A stretch of 64,000 nt of DNA from Streptomyces sp. NBC_00102 (GTDB lineage Bacteria; Actinomycetota; Actinomycetes; Streptomycetales; Streptomycetaceae): assembly GCF_026343115.1 (NCBI RefSeq), contig NZ_JAPEMC010000001.1:1364001-1428000 (forward strand), read 5' to 3'. Position numbers and translations under genes: made by a program. Under the pieces are notes generated by a model. The model made no database searches. It was not told where the DNA came from and saw only the letters and a program-made list of their open reading frames with translations. Shown here piece after piece: positions 51,858-59,258 of this stretch (its first letter is position 1; each line of letters opens with the position of its first letter).

Positions 51858-52140
51858 GGGTACCAGTGTGCGGGCCGGGAGCCCACGCCCCTGGGCCTGT
51901 CGTGTGGACCGGGCCGGGTCGGCGACCGACGACGACGCCGCGAGGTGCGGCCCCCGGGCACGCGAGCCCGGCATGATCCACACGAAATGCCCAGGTGGCG
52001 TGGACGTATACGACGCCGCCGGCGGAGCGCCGGGCGCGGGAGGCCGGGCACGCCGCCGCGGACCCGGTGGCGTACGGCCGGGGGCGCGGGGGGCGGGAGG
52101 GACCCGCGGGTGTGACGCGCTTCACCTGCGGAAAACGTTG
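51858..52140. other. Non-coding region upstream of the glnII GlnR box
   Basis: About 280 bp between the oxidoreductase gene and the glnII operator. No coding frame is convincing. It is very GC-rich, and I see no other motif in it. Confidence 0.45.
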
Positions 52141-52178
52141 GTAACACGGGGTTCACATACGGGCAACGGACGGGAAAT
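52141..52178 (+). promoter_or_regulatory. GlnR box upstream of glnII
   Basis: Four half-sites at 6-bp spacing, GTAAC-n6-TTCAC-n6-GCAAC-n6-GAAAT. Sites one, three and four fit the GlnR pattern; the second is degenerate. It ends 55 bp before the glnII start. Confidence 0.78.
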
Positions 52179-52233
52179 CGCGCCTTGCGAAGCTCTGCGC
52201 ATAGACCTCGCAGCACCGCAAAGGATGGCTTCC

Positions 52234-53253
52234 GTGACGTTCAAGGCTGAGTACATCTGGATAGACGGCACCGAGCCGACCGCCAAGCTGCGTTCGAAGA
52301 CGCGCATCCTGGCCGACGGCGCGGAGCTGCCCATCTGGGGCTTCGACGGTTCGAGCACCAACCAGGCCGAGGGCCACGCCTCCGACCGCGTCCTGAAGCC
52401 CGTCTTCACCTGCCCGGACCCGATCCGCGGCGGCGACGACGTGCTCGTGCTGTGCGAGGTCTTCAACATCGACATGACGCCGCACGAGACCAACACCCGT
52501 GCCGCGCTGCGTCCGGTGGCCGAGCGTTTCGCCTCCCAGGAGCCGATCTTCGGCATCGAGCAGGAGTACACCTTCTTCGCGGGCCACCGTCCGCTCGGCT
52601 TCCCCGAGGGCGGCTTCCCGGCCGCGCAGGGCGGCTACTACTGCGGTGTCGGCGCCGACGAGATCTTCGGCCGCGACATCGTCGAGAAGCACCTCGAGAA
52701 CTGCCTCGCGGCCGGTCTCGGCATCTCCGGCATCAACGCCGAGGTCATGCCCGGCCAGTGGGAGTTTCAGGTCGGCCCGCTGTCCCCGCTGGAGGTCTCC
52801 GACCAGCTGTGGATCGCCCGCTGGCTGCTCTACCGCACCGCCGAGGACTTCAACGTCTCCGCGACCCTCGACCCGAAGCCGGTCAAGGGCGACTGGAACG
52901 GCGCCGGCGCGCACACCAACTTCTCCACCAAGGCGATGCGTGAGGGCTACGAGCCGATCATCACCGCCTGCGAGTCGCTGGGTGAGGGCTCGAAGCCGCT
53001 CGACCACGTCAAGAACTACGGCGCCGGCATCGACGAGCGTCTGACCGGCCTGCACGAGACCGCCCCGTGGAACGAGTACAGCTACGGCGTCTCCAACCGC
53101 GGCGCCTCGGTCCGTATCCCGTGGCAGGTCGAGCAGGACCAGAAGGGCTACATCGAGGACCGTCGCCCGAACGCCAACGTCGACCCCTACGTCGTGACGC
53201 GGCTGATCGTCGACACCTGCTGCACCGCGCTGGAGAAGGCCGACCAGGGCTGA
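52234..53253 (+). CDS. glnII: Glutamine synthetase type II (eukaryotic-like)
   Basis: A 339-aa GSII, an octameric, heat-labile enzyme making glutamine and not adenylylated. Motifs: YIWIDGTEPTAKLRSKTR at the N-terminus, WGFDGSSTNQA, GIEQEYTFF, GINAEVMPGQWEFQVGP (active site), WNGAGAHTNFSTKAMR, NRGASVRIPWQ and EDRRPNANVDPY. The GTG at 52234 has AAAGGA (52220-52225) correctly placed; the ATG at 52225 is too close to it. With glnA (44021) the strain has both GS classes under GlnR boxes. A strong terminator follows. Confidence 0.96.
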   Translation: MTFKAEYIWIDGTEPTAKLRSKTRILADGAELPIWGFDGSSTNQAEGHASDRVLKPVFTCPDPIRGGDDVLVLCEVFNIDMTPHETNTRAALRPVAERFASQEPIFGIEQEYTFFAGHRPLGFPEGGFPAAQGGYYCGVGADEIFGRDIVEKHLENCLAAGLGISGINAEVMPGQWEFQVGPLSPLEVSDQLWIARWLLYRTAEDFNVSATLDPKPVKGDWNGAGAHTNFSTKAMREGYEPIITACESLGEGSKPLDHVKNYGAGIDERLTGLHETAPWNEYSYGVSNRGASVRIPWQVEQDQKGYIEDRRPNANVDPYVVTRLIVDTCCTALEKADQG

Positions 53254-53271
53254 TCCCCCGCACCTCCCCGT

Positions 53272-53318
53272 ACGCCGAGAGGGCGCCCGCCGGTTTCCGG
53301 TGGGCGCCCTCTCGGCGT
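53272..53318 (+). terminator. glnII terminator
   Basis: An approximately 22-bp nearly perfect stem (53272-53293 with 53297-53318) with a TTT loop. It also lies downstream of the convergent minus-strand gene at 53343. Confidence 0.88.
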
Positions 53319-53342
53319 GATCGGCGTACCGGCCGGACTCCC

Positions 53343-53636
53343 CTACGCGGCCGGCGGGGTGCCGTACCCGTCCAGGAAGAGCCTGAGCGCGCACTGGTCC
53401 TCGGCCTCGACGTGGACCGGCCGGCCCCAGTACTCGCCGAGCCGGTGCGCGACCTCGACCAGCCTGCGGCGTTCCTCCGGAGAGTGGGCCGGGAAGCGGA
53501 CCCAGCCGTGTTCGGCGACGACGGTGCCGAGTTCGTTGAAGAGGGTGGTCCGGGCGCGCCGCTCCTCGTCCTCGGTCAGCGGGGTGGGGCCGCCCTCCGC
53601 GGGGTGCCGACGGACGTTGTACAGGTCTCGGATCAC
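53343..53636 (-). CDS. Small hypothetical protein
   Basis: A 97-aa protein with protein-like composition: MIRDLYNVRRHPAEGG, EDEERRARTTLFNELGTVVA, then VRFPAHSPEERRRLVEVAHR and WGRPVHVEAEDQCALRLFLD. The charged helix pattern and single Cys suggest a soluble fold. No signal or membrane segment, and no family that I recognise. It is convergent with glnII and divergent from the DUF6891 gene. Coding bias at third positions supports reality. Confidence 0.68.
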   Translation of the reverse strand: MIRDLYNVRRHPAEGGPTPLTEDEERRARTTLFNELGTVVAEHGWVRFPAHSPEERRRLVEVAHRLGEYWGRPVHVEAEDQCALRLFLDGYGTPPAA

Positions 53637-53744
53637 CGGATGTTCACCCCTCGCCGGGCGCGGGCGATCGTCCGCGCGCGCTCTGTGGGCAGGTTATCGG
53701 CCTGCGGGAGGGCCACTGTCGCTGGCGCGTGCGAAAGTGACGGC

Positions 53745-54653
53745 ATGCTGGAGATCAAGGTGAAGACCGAGGGCACCGAGACGTACACGCGCCCCACGGC
53801 CGACGAGTTGACGGATCTGGTGCTCGGGATCGGCGGGGGGAGGAACCGCTTCCTGGTGGTGCAGCGGGTGCCGGACCGGCCCGGGCGGTTCGTGCAGGTC
53901 TGGCACGAGGGGGACGGCCCGTACGAGCTGGAGTACCGCGCGGGCGGGCCCGGCGACCACTACCGCACCGAGGTCTCCGCCCCGGAGCGGGTCGCCGAGG
54001 TGATGGCCGGGTGGGCGCGGCAGGAGGAGGACTGGGACGCGGGGATCGGCTGGGAGTCCCTGGGGCTGCCCGAGGCCGAGCCCGTACCGGCTCCGGAGGC
54101 CGGGGTCCTGGCGCGGCTGGAGGAAGTCGTCCGGGCCCAACTGCGCGGCGGTTTCGCCACGGTGGAGACGCTGATCGAGTGGGCCGCCGGCTGCCTGACG
54201 GAGGACGGGGTCTCGCCCGTCACCGCCGAGCAGGCGAGGGCCGTCGTGGAGCGGCTCTGGCTGGAACGGGTGGAGGAGCAGGAGAGCTGGACGGGGGTGA
54301 GCGACGCAGACCGGCTGGAGAGCGCGTTCGCCGTCCTGGGGGCCGCCGGTCTGACCGCCCGGCAGAACTTCACCTGTTGCCGTTCCTGCGGGATGAGCGA
54401 GGTGTGGGCGGAGGACGAGTCGGCGCGCGGTTTCGTCTTCTTCCACTCCCAGGGCACCGCGAGCGCGGTCTCGGGCCACGGACTCGCCCTGTACTACGGC
54501 GGGTTCGACGATTCCGAGGAGACCACCTCCGCCACGGGCCACGAGGTCGCGACGGCACTCCGGGACGCCGGACTGGCGGTGGAGTGGGACGGCGATCCCT
54601 CGAAGGCCATCGAGGTGGCCGTGCCGGACTGGCGGAGGCGGCTGGTGGGCTGA
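53745..54653 (+). CDS. DUF6891-like hypothetical protein
   Basis: A 302-aa soluble protein. The N-terminal part (about 1-110, LVVQRVPDRPGRFVQVWHEG, YELEYRAGGPGDHYRTE) looks like a compact beta domain. The C-terminal part (about 185-300) has NFTCCRSCGMSEVW and RGFVFFHSQGTASAVSGHGLALYYGGFD, which I associate with DUF6891. The paired cysteines (CCRSC) may bind zinc. The two halves look like separate domains. The ATG at 53745 is the first start. Function unknown. Confidence 0.74.
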   Translation: MLEIKVKTEGTETYTRPTADELTDLVLGIGGGRNRFLVVQRVPDRPGRFVQVWHEGDGPYELEYRAGGPGDHYRTEVSAPERVAEVMAGWARQEEDWDAGIGWESLGLPEAEPVPAPEAGVLARLEEVVRAQLRGGFATVETLIEWAAGCLTEDGVSPVTAEQARAVVERLWLERVEEQESWTGVSDADRLESAFAVLGAAGLTARQNFTCCRSCGMSEVWAEDESARGFVFFHSQGTASAVSGHGLALYYGGFDDSEETTSATGHEVATALRDAGLAVEWDGDPSKAIEVAVPDWRRRLVG

Positions 54654-54788
54654 GCGGCGGTCCGGTCCAGCTCAGGGCGGTTGCGGACGCGTCCCGGAAG
54701 CGAAGTGCGAGGCACGTCACGCAAAGGGTCCGTATCGACGGGTGAGAGGAGACTGCTGCCGCGCCGCATTCTCTGCTTCAATGGGCCC

Positions 54789-54908
54789 ATGGCCGGCTTC
54801 CAGTACACCTCATCGGGTCGCAGCGACCTTGAGCCGTTCTGGCCTTCCCGTCAGCACCACGACTTCGACCGGGTGTGTTGCCGCGCGAGGAACGCGCAGG
54901 CCCTCTAA
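54789..54908 (+). CDS. Possible small leader peptide
   Basis: A 39-codon frame, MAGFQYTSSGRSDLEPFWPS then RQHHDFDRVCCRARNAQAL, ends in TAA 78 bp before the winged-helix regulator. The C-terminal half resembles the actinobacterial leader-peptide pattern R-x-H-x-D-x-x-R-V-x-x-x-C, seen upstream of sulfur genes, and carries Cys-Cys. No clear ribosome site precedes the ATG, and codon bias is moderate. It could be a translational regulator of the next gene, or spurious. Confidence 0.4.
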   Translation: MAGFQYTSSGRSDLEPFWPSRQHHDFDRVCCRARNAQAL

Positions 54909-54986
54909 AGCCGCTCACCCCGGCCTTCGGCCCGCGCGCACGACGTACGTCCCTCGACGACTCCTCGCGCGAAAGAGCTGACCCTC

Positions 54987-55646
54987 ATGGCGAACGCCCG
55001 TACTCTCACCGCCTCCGCCGCCACCGCGGCATCGGCGGCCCCCGCTGCGGCCACCACCACCGCCCGCACTCTCACCCCCAACCGCCGGCTGCGCTCGGTC
55101 GACCGTGACGACGTCGTCCGGCTGACCGACATGGCCGACCTGCTCCCGCCGGGAGCCACCTGGCTGCCCGCACCCCAGCACTCCCTGCCCACCCTTCCGG
55201 GGCGCCCGCCGATGATCGGCTACCTCGTCCTCGTACCGGCCGACCAGCAGGCCGCTCTCGCGGGCGCGTTCACGGATGCCCAGCACTTCGCCGCCGGACC
55301 GCTCCCGCAGGGCATGCTCGCCCCGCAGGCCGTGGTGCGGGAGGCTCCCGCCGCTCCCGCGTCGGACGGTCCGGTGCTCATCGACTCCACCCGGCGCATC
55401 GCGACCGTGGACGGTGTGGCGCTCGACCTCACCTACCTGGAGTTCGAGCTCCTCGCCCACCTGGTCGCGCACCCCCACCGGGTGCACACCCGCGACCAGT
55501 TGGTGACGACCGTCTGGGGGTACGGCCACGTCGGCGACGGCCGCACCGTCGACGTCCACGTCGCCCGGCTGCGCCGCAAGCTCGGCGCCCAGCACCGCCA
55601 CTCGATCCAGACCGTCCGGCGGGTGGGCTACAAGTACGCCCCCTGA
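54987..55646 (+). CDS. Orphan winged-helix regulator (OmpR/PhoB-type DNA-binding domain)
   Basis: A 219-aa protein with an Ala/Thr-rich N-terminus (about 1-30), a mid region (GYLVLVPADQQAALAGAF...) with no receiver signature, and a C-terminal trans_reg_C domain (about 125-217). The last carries VDGVALDLTYLEFELLAHL, PHRVHTRDQLVTTVWG and HVARLRRKLG...VGYKYAP. No phosphoacceptor Asp is visible, so it probably is not a classical response regulator. It lies behind the possible leader peptide and before the terminator at 55668. Confidence 0.83.
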   Translation: MANARTLTASAATAASAAPAAATTTARTLTPNRRLRSVDRDDVVRLTDMADLLPPGATWLPAPQHSLPTLPGRPPMIGYLVLVPADQQAALAGAFTDAQHFAAGPLPQGMLAPQAVVREAPAAPASDGPVLIDSTRRIATVDGVALDLTYLEFELLAHLVAHPHRVHTRDQLVTTVWGYGHVGDGRTVDVHVARLRRKLGAQHRHSIQTVRRVGYKYAP

Positions 55647-55667
55647 CAGGGACGTCGGACAACACCG

Positions 55668-55706
55668 GGCCCCGGACCCGCGGTTTCGTACCGCGGGTCC
55701 GGGGCC
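55668..55706 (+). terminator. Terminator of the winged-helix regulator gene
   Basis: GGCCCCGGACCCGCGGT (55668-55684) pairs with the arm ending at 55706 across a TTCGT loop, 22 bp after the stop codon. Confidence 0.88.
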
Positions 55707-55930
55707 TTCCGGTGTCCCGGCCGGTCCGGTACGGGCCGCGGGCCGTCGCCGAGCACACCTCGAACTCCGGGAGGCTCGGGCTGGTCCCGTCCGACGACGA
55801 CCGCCGGGTCCTGGTGGTACGCGCCCATCCGGACCGGGGCGAGCGGGGCGACCGGCCGGCGTGACCACCGGTCCGAGGAAGAACGCGCAGGCATCTGTTC
55901 CTGCGCCCTACCCATCAGTACATTGACACC

Positions 55931-56836
55931 ATGTCCAACAAGCAGCCGGCGGCGGTCACTTCGGAGCGGACGCCGCTGAAGCCCCGCAACGTCTCGTTCG
56001 ACTGGGAGCGCACCCCGCTGCACTGGGTGCCCGGCGATCCGTTCGCCGCCCACACGATCAACGTCCTCCATCTGCTGCTTCCGGCCGGGGAGCGCTGGTT
56101 CATCCACGTGTACCGGCAGGTGCTGCCGTACATCCGCGACGAGCGGCTCCGCGAGGACGTCATCGGGTTCATCGGCCAGGAAGCCGTGCACTCGCAGGCG
56201 CACGACGACGTCCTGCCGCACCTGAAGAGGCTCGGGCTCGACCCGGCGCCGTACACCGCGCAGGTGGACTGGTTCTTCGAGAAGCTGCTCGGCGACCGGA
56301 CCCTGCCGCCCGGGCGGGCGCGGGAGTGGTGGCTGAAGGAGCGGGTGGCGACGATAGCGGCGATCGAGCACTACACGGCGTTCCTCGGCGACTGGATACT
56401 CAACGCCGACGCCCTGGACCGGCTGGGCGCCGACCCCACGATGCTGGACCTGCTGCGCTGGCACGGGGCCGAGGAGGTCGAGCACCGTTCGGTGGCGTTC
56501 GAGGTGTTCATGCACCTCGACGGCGGTTACCGGCGCCGGGTGCGGACCTGGGCCACGGCATTCTCCGCGCTGGTCTTCCTCTGGTAGCGCGGGGTGCGCT
56601 TCTTCGTGGAGAACGACCCGGAACTCCCCGGCGGCCGGGCGTCGTTCCGGGAGTTCCACGCCGGTGGCAGGCGGGGCACGCTGCCTCCGGCCGGGGACAT
56701 CCTGCGCTCGGTACCGGACTATCTGGGCCGCCGTTACCACCCCTCCCGGACCGGCAGCACCGCCCAGGCCGTCGACTACCTCGCCCGCTCCCCCGCGGCA
56801 CTCGCCGCCGGGGCCCGCACCACGGGAGACCACTGA
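55931..56836 (+). pseudogene. Metal-dependent hydrolase gene (PF10118-like) interrupted by in-frame TAG
   Basis: Read through the amber at 56585-56587, this frame encodes about 300 aa, the family's usual length. The first part (218 aa, ending SALVFLW) has GQEAVHSQAHDDVLPHLK and WHGAEEVEHRSVAFEVF, the His/Glu residues of the predicted di-metal site. The same frame continues after the stop with RGVRFFVENDPELPGGRASF and ends 4 bp before the reductase start. Codon bias is unbroken across the stop, so a recent point mutation or a sequencing error is likely; readthrough is less likely. Confidence 0.8.
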
Positions 56837-56839
56837 GCC

Positions 56840-57928
56840 ATGGCCCTGCCCCTGCCCCGTCCCCGTACCGTGCTGCTGGTAGCCGGCGCCGGTACCGCCC
56901 TGCTCGCCCGGCGTGCGCTGCGCAAGCGTGTCGCCGCCTCACCGCTCTGGCCGATGCCCGCCCTGGAGGAGCCGACCTCGGGGCGGTCGGGGCGCGGTGC
57001 CACCACCACCCGGCGGCTGCTGGTCACCGGGCGGAGCACGCCCGCCGAGGGGGTCGTGCAACTCCGGCTGGAGGGGCCGGGGCTGCCCCGCTGGGAGCCG
57101 GGGGCCCACATCGACCTGGTGCTGCCCTCCGGCGCTGTCCGGCAGTACAGCCTCTGCGGCGATCCCGCGGACCCGGGGACGTACACGGTGGCCGTCCGGC
57201 TGGCCGAGGACGGCCGGGGCGGCTCCCGCGAGGCGCACGCCCACGTGCACGAGGGCGAGGAGGTCGGGGTCCGGGGGCCCCGCAACCGCTTCCCGCTGGT
57301 GGAGGCGGACGCTTACCTCTTCGTCGCGGGCGGTATCGGCATCACCCCGGTCCTGCCCATGCTGCGGGCGGTCGCCGGTTCCGGCGTGCCCTGGCGACTG
57401 CTGTACGGGGGCCGGTCGCGGGCCACCATGCCGTTCCTCGACGAGATCGAGAAGCTCGGCGTGGACGGGGACCGGGTGACGGTCGTCCCGCAGGACACCT
57501 CCGGGCACCCGGACGTGACCGCGGCGCTCGCCGCGCTCGCCCCGGGGACGGCCGTGTACGTGTGCGGCCCCGGGCCCCTGAGGGACGCGGTGGCCGCCGC
57601 CCTGCCGGACGGCTGCACCCTGCACCTGGAGCGCTTCGCGGCCGGGGCTCCCGGCGAAGCGGATTCCGGCGCCTTCGAGGTGGAGCTGCGGCGCTCCGGG
57701 CGGACGGTGCGGGTGGCGGCCGGGCAGTCGGTGCTGGCGGCCGTGCGCGAGGAGCTGCCCCATGTCTCGTACTCCTGCGAGCAGGGCTTCTGCGGTACCT
57801 GCCAGCAGCGGGTGCTGGACGGCGAGATCGACCACCGGGACGAGCTGCTGACGGACGCGGAGCGTGCCGACTCGATGCTGCTGTGCGTCTCGCGGTGCCG
57901 GGGCGGGCGGTTGGTCCTCGACCTGTAG
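56840..57928 (+). CDS. Ferredoxin-reductase-like oxidoreductase (phthalate dioxygenase reductase type)
   Basis: A 362-aa electron-transfer protein. An N-terminal hydrophobic segment (about 8-27) is followed by a flavin domain with RQYSLCGDP, an NAD-binding domain with VAGGIGITPVLPMLRA and GPGPL, and a C-terminal plant-type [2Fe-2S] domain with CEQGFCGTCQQRVL and LCVSRC. This is the VanB/PDR order. It begins 3 bp after the hydrolase stop, indicating coupling. The oxygenase partner may be the hydrolase-like protein encoded just upstream. An N-terminal anchor is unusual for this family. Confidence 0.88.
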   Translation: MALPLPRPRTVLLVAGAGTALLARRALRKRVAASPLWPMPALEEPTSGRSGRGATTTRRLLVTGRSTPAEGVVQLRLEGPGLPRWEPGAHIDLVLPSGAVRQYSLCGDPADPGTYTVAVRLAEDGRGGSREAHAHVHEGEEVGVRGPRNRFPLVEADAYLFVAGGIGITPVLPMLRAVAGSGVPWRLLYGGRSRATMPFLDEIEKLGVDGDRVTVVPQDTSGHPDVTAALAALAPGTAVYVCGPGPLRDAVAAALPDGCTLHLERFAAGAPGEADSGAFEVELRRSGRTVRVAAGQSVLAAVREELPHVSYSCEQGFCGTCQQRVLDGEIDHRDELLTDAERADSMLLCVSRCRGGRLVLDL

Positions 57929-58001
57929 GCGGTGGCGGGCTGCACCGGCGGGTTGGCCGGGCCGGTCCCGCCGTCCGCCGGGCCCCGGTTAGGCTGTCCG
58001 C

Positions 58002-58724
58002 ATGACCACCGGGGTGCGGCGCAGAATGGGTGTCGACGAGCGCAGACAGCAGTTGATCGGCGTCGCACTGGAGTTGTTCAGCAGCCGCTCCCCCGACGAG
58101 GTGTCGATCGACGAGATAGCCGCCGCGGCGGGCATCTCCCGCCCCCTCGTCTACCACTACTTCCCGGGCAAACAGAGCCTGTACGAGGCCGCGTTGCGGC
58201 GGGCCGCCGACGAACTGGCGGAGCGCTTCCTGGAGCCGCGCGAAGGTCCGCTGGGCGCGCGCCTGTTGAGGGTGATGGGCCGGTTCTTCGACTTCGTGGA
58301 GGACCACGGGCCCGGCTTCTCCGCACTCATGCGGGGCGGCCCGGCGGCCGGTTCGTCCACCACCAACGCCATGATCGACGGGGTGCGGCAGGCCGCGTAC
58401 GAGCAGATACTCAGCCACCTGGGGGTCGAGGTCCCCTCGGCCCGGCTGGAGTTGGTGGTGCGCACCTGGGTGTCGCTCGCCGAGGCGACGGCACTGCTCT
58501 GGCTGGACGGGAAGCGGGTGCCGCGCACGGAGCTGGAGCGCCAGCTGGTGCACGACTTCGCCGCGCTGGCCGCCGTGAGCGCCGCGTACGACGAGGAGGT
58601 GGCCGGCATCGTGCTGCGGGCCCTCGAACAGGAGCCCCCGGACGGCCCGTTCGGTGAGCTGCTCATCCGGCTCGCGGCGCTGACCACCGGGACGCCCACC
58701 GTCCCCCCGCAGCGGCAGCCGTGA
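58002..58724 (+). CDS. TetR/AcrR-family regulator
   Basis: A 240-aa repressor-type protein. The N-terminal HTH (about 10-60) reads RRQQLIGVALELFSSRS, DEVSIDEIAAAAGISRPLVY and HYFPGKQSLYEAAL. The C-terminal helical ligand domain follows. The start ATG is preceded by TAGGCT (57990-57995) at six bases, so it is probably leaderless. It follows the ferredoxin reductase gene on the same strand and is a candidate regulator of that pair. Confidence 0.88.
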   Translation: MTTGVRRRMGVDERRQQLIGVALELFSSRSPDEVSIDEIAAAAGISRPLVYHYFPGKQSLYEAALRRAADELAERFLEPREGPLGARLLRVMGRFFDFVEDHGPGFSALMRGGPAAGSSTTNAMIDGVRQAAYEQILSHLGVEVPSARLELVVRTWVSLAEATALLWLDGKRVPRTELERQLVHDFAALAAVSAAYDEEVAGIVLRALEQEPPDGPFGELLIRLAALTTGTPTVPPQRQP

Positions 58725-58730
58725 CCGGCG

Positions 58731-58757
58731 GCCGCGCGGAGGAACCGGCTGCGCGGC
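58731..58757. terminator. Short bidirectional hairpin
   Basis: GCCGCGC (58731-58737) pairs with GCGCGGC (58751-58757) between the convergent TetR and isomerase genes. Confidence 0.45.
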
Positions 58758-59108
58758 TCAGCTCCTGCGGTACGAGGGGTCGATCTCGCGGGTCTCGACG
58801 GAGGTCTCGACCCGGAGTCCGTCGGCCGGCTTGAGGTGCTCGCCGAGCAGCGCCAGCACGGCTTCGGTGAGGCGGCCCCGGACCTCCGGGGTGCGGCCGG
58901 GCTGTATGGCGATGACGATGTGGATGACCGAGCCGTCGACGGCCTCCTCCCCCACCAGCGTCTCGTCGACCTGACGGAGTCTGGTCTTGCAGGCCGACGC
59001 CGAGGTGGTGATCGTCTCGGCGATCAGGGGGTGCAGTTCGGCGGCGAATCCCCGGCGGTCGAAAGCGTCTTCGAGTCCGGCCGAATAGTCGATGGTGATG
59101 TGCGGCAT
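58758..59108 (-). CDS. CHMI/tautomerase-family protein (5-carboxymethyl-2-hydroxymuconate isomerase-like)
   Basis: A 116-aa small trimeric-type tautomerase. The protein begins MPHITIDYSAGLE, so the catalytic Pro1 is exposed after Met removal. The remainder (VDETLVGEEAVDGSVIHIVI, PEVRGRLTEAVLALLGEHLK) follows the CHMI pattern. The homoprotocatechuate genes hpaE/D are not adjacent, so the physiological substrate is unknown. An in-frame upstream extension exists but would bury Pro1. It is convergent with the TetR gene. Confidence 0.84.
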   Translation of the reverse strand: MPHITIDYSAGLEDAFDRRGFAAELHPLIAETITTSASACKTRLRQVDETLVGEEAVDGSVIHIVIAIQPGRTPEVRGRLTEAVLALLGEHLKPADGLRVETSVETREIDPSYRRS

Positions 59109-59190
59109 CAGGCGCTCCCGGTGCGGGTGGTGCGGGCATTGTCGCTGATCACCTTCGCCCGGCCGGCCCCGCCCGCACAAGCGCGTCTCA

Positions 59191-59221
59191 CCGCACGACC
59201 GCCCGTTCCCGGGGCGTGCGG
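59191..59221 (-). terminator. Hairpin downstream of the STAND ATPase gene
   Basis: CCGCACG (59191-59197) pairs with CGTGCGG (59215-59221). It is a modest stem just after the ATPase gene. Confidence 0.45.
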
Positions 59222-59258
59222 CCCGTTCCCGGTCCCGCGCCCGTACCCGGACAAGGGG

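Noticed and set aside
55755..55864. Frame reading SDDDRRVLVVRAHPDRGERG before the hydrolase gene
   Set aside because: Only about 36 codons without a convincing start; it may be a remnant or chance open frame in GC-rich DNA.
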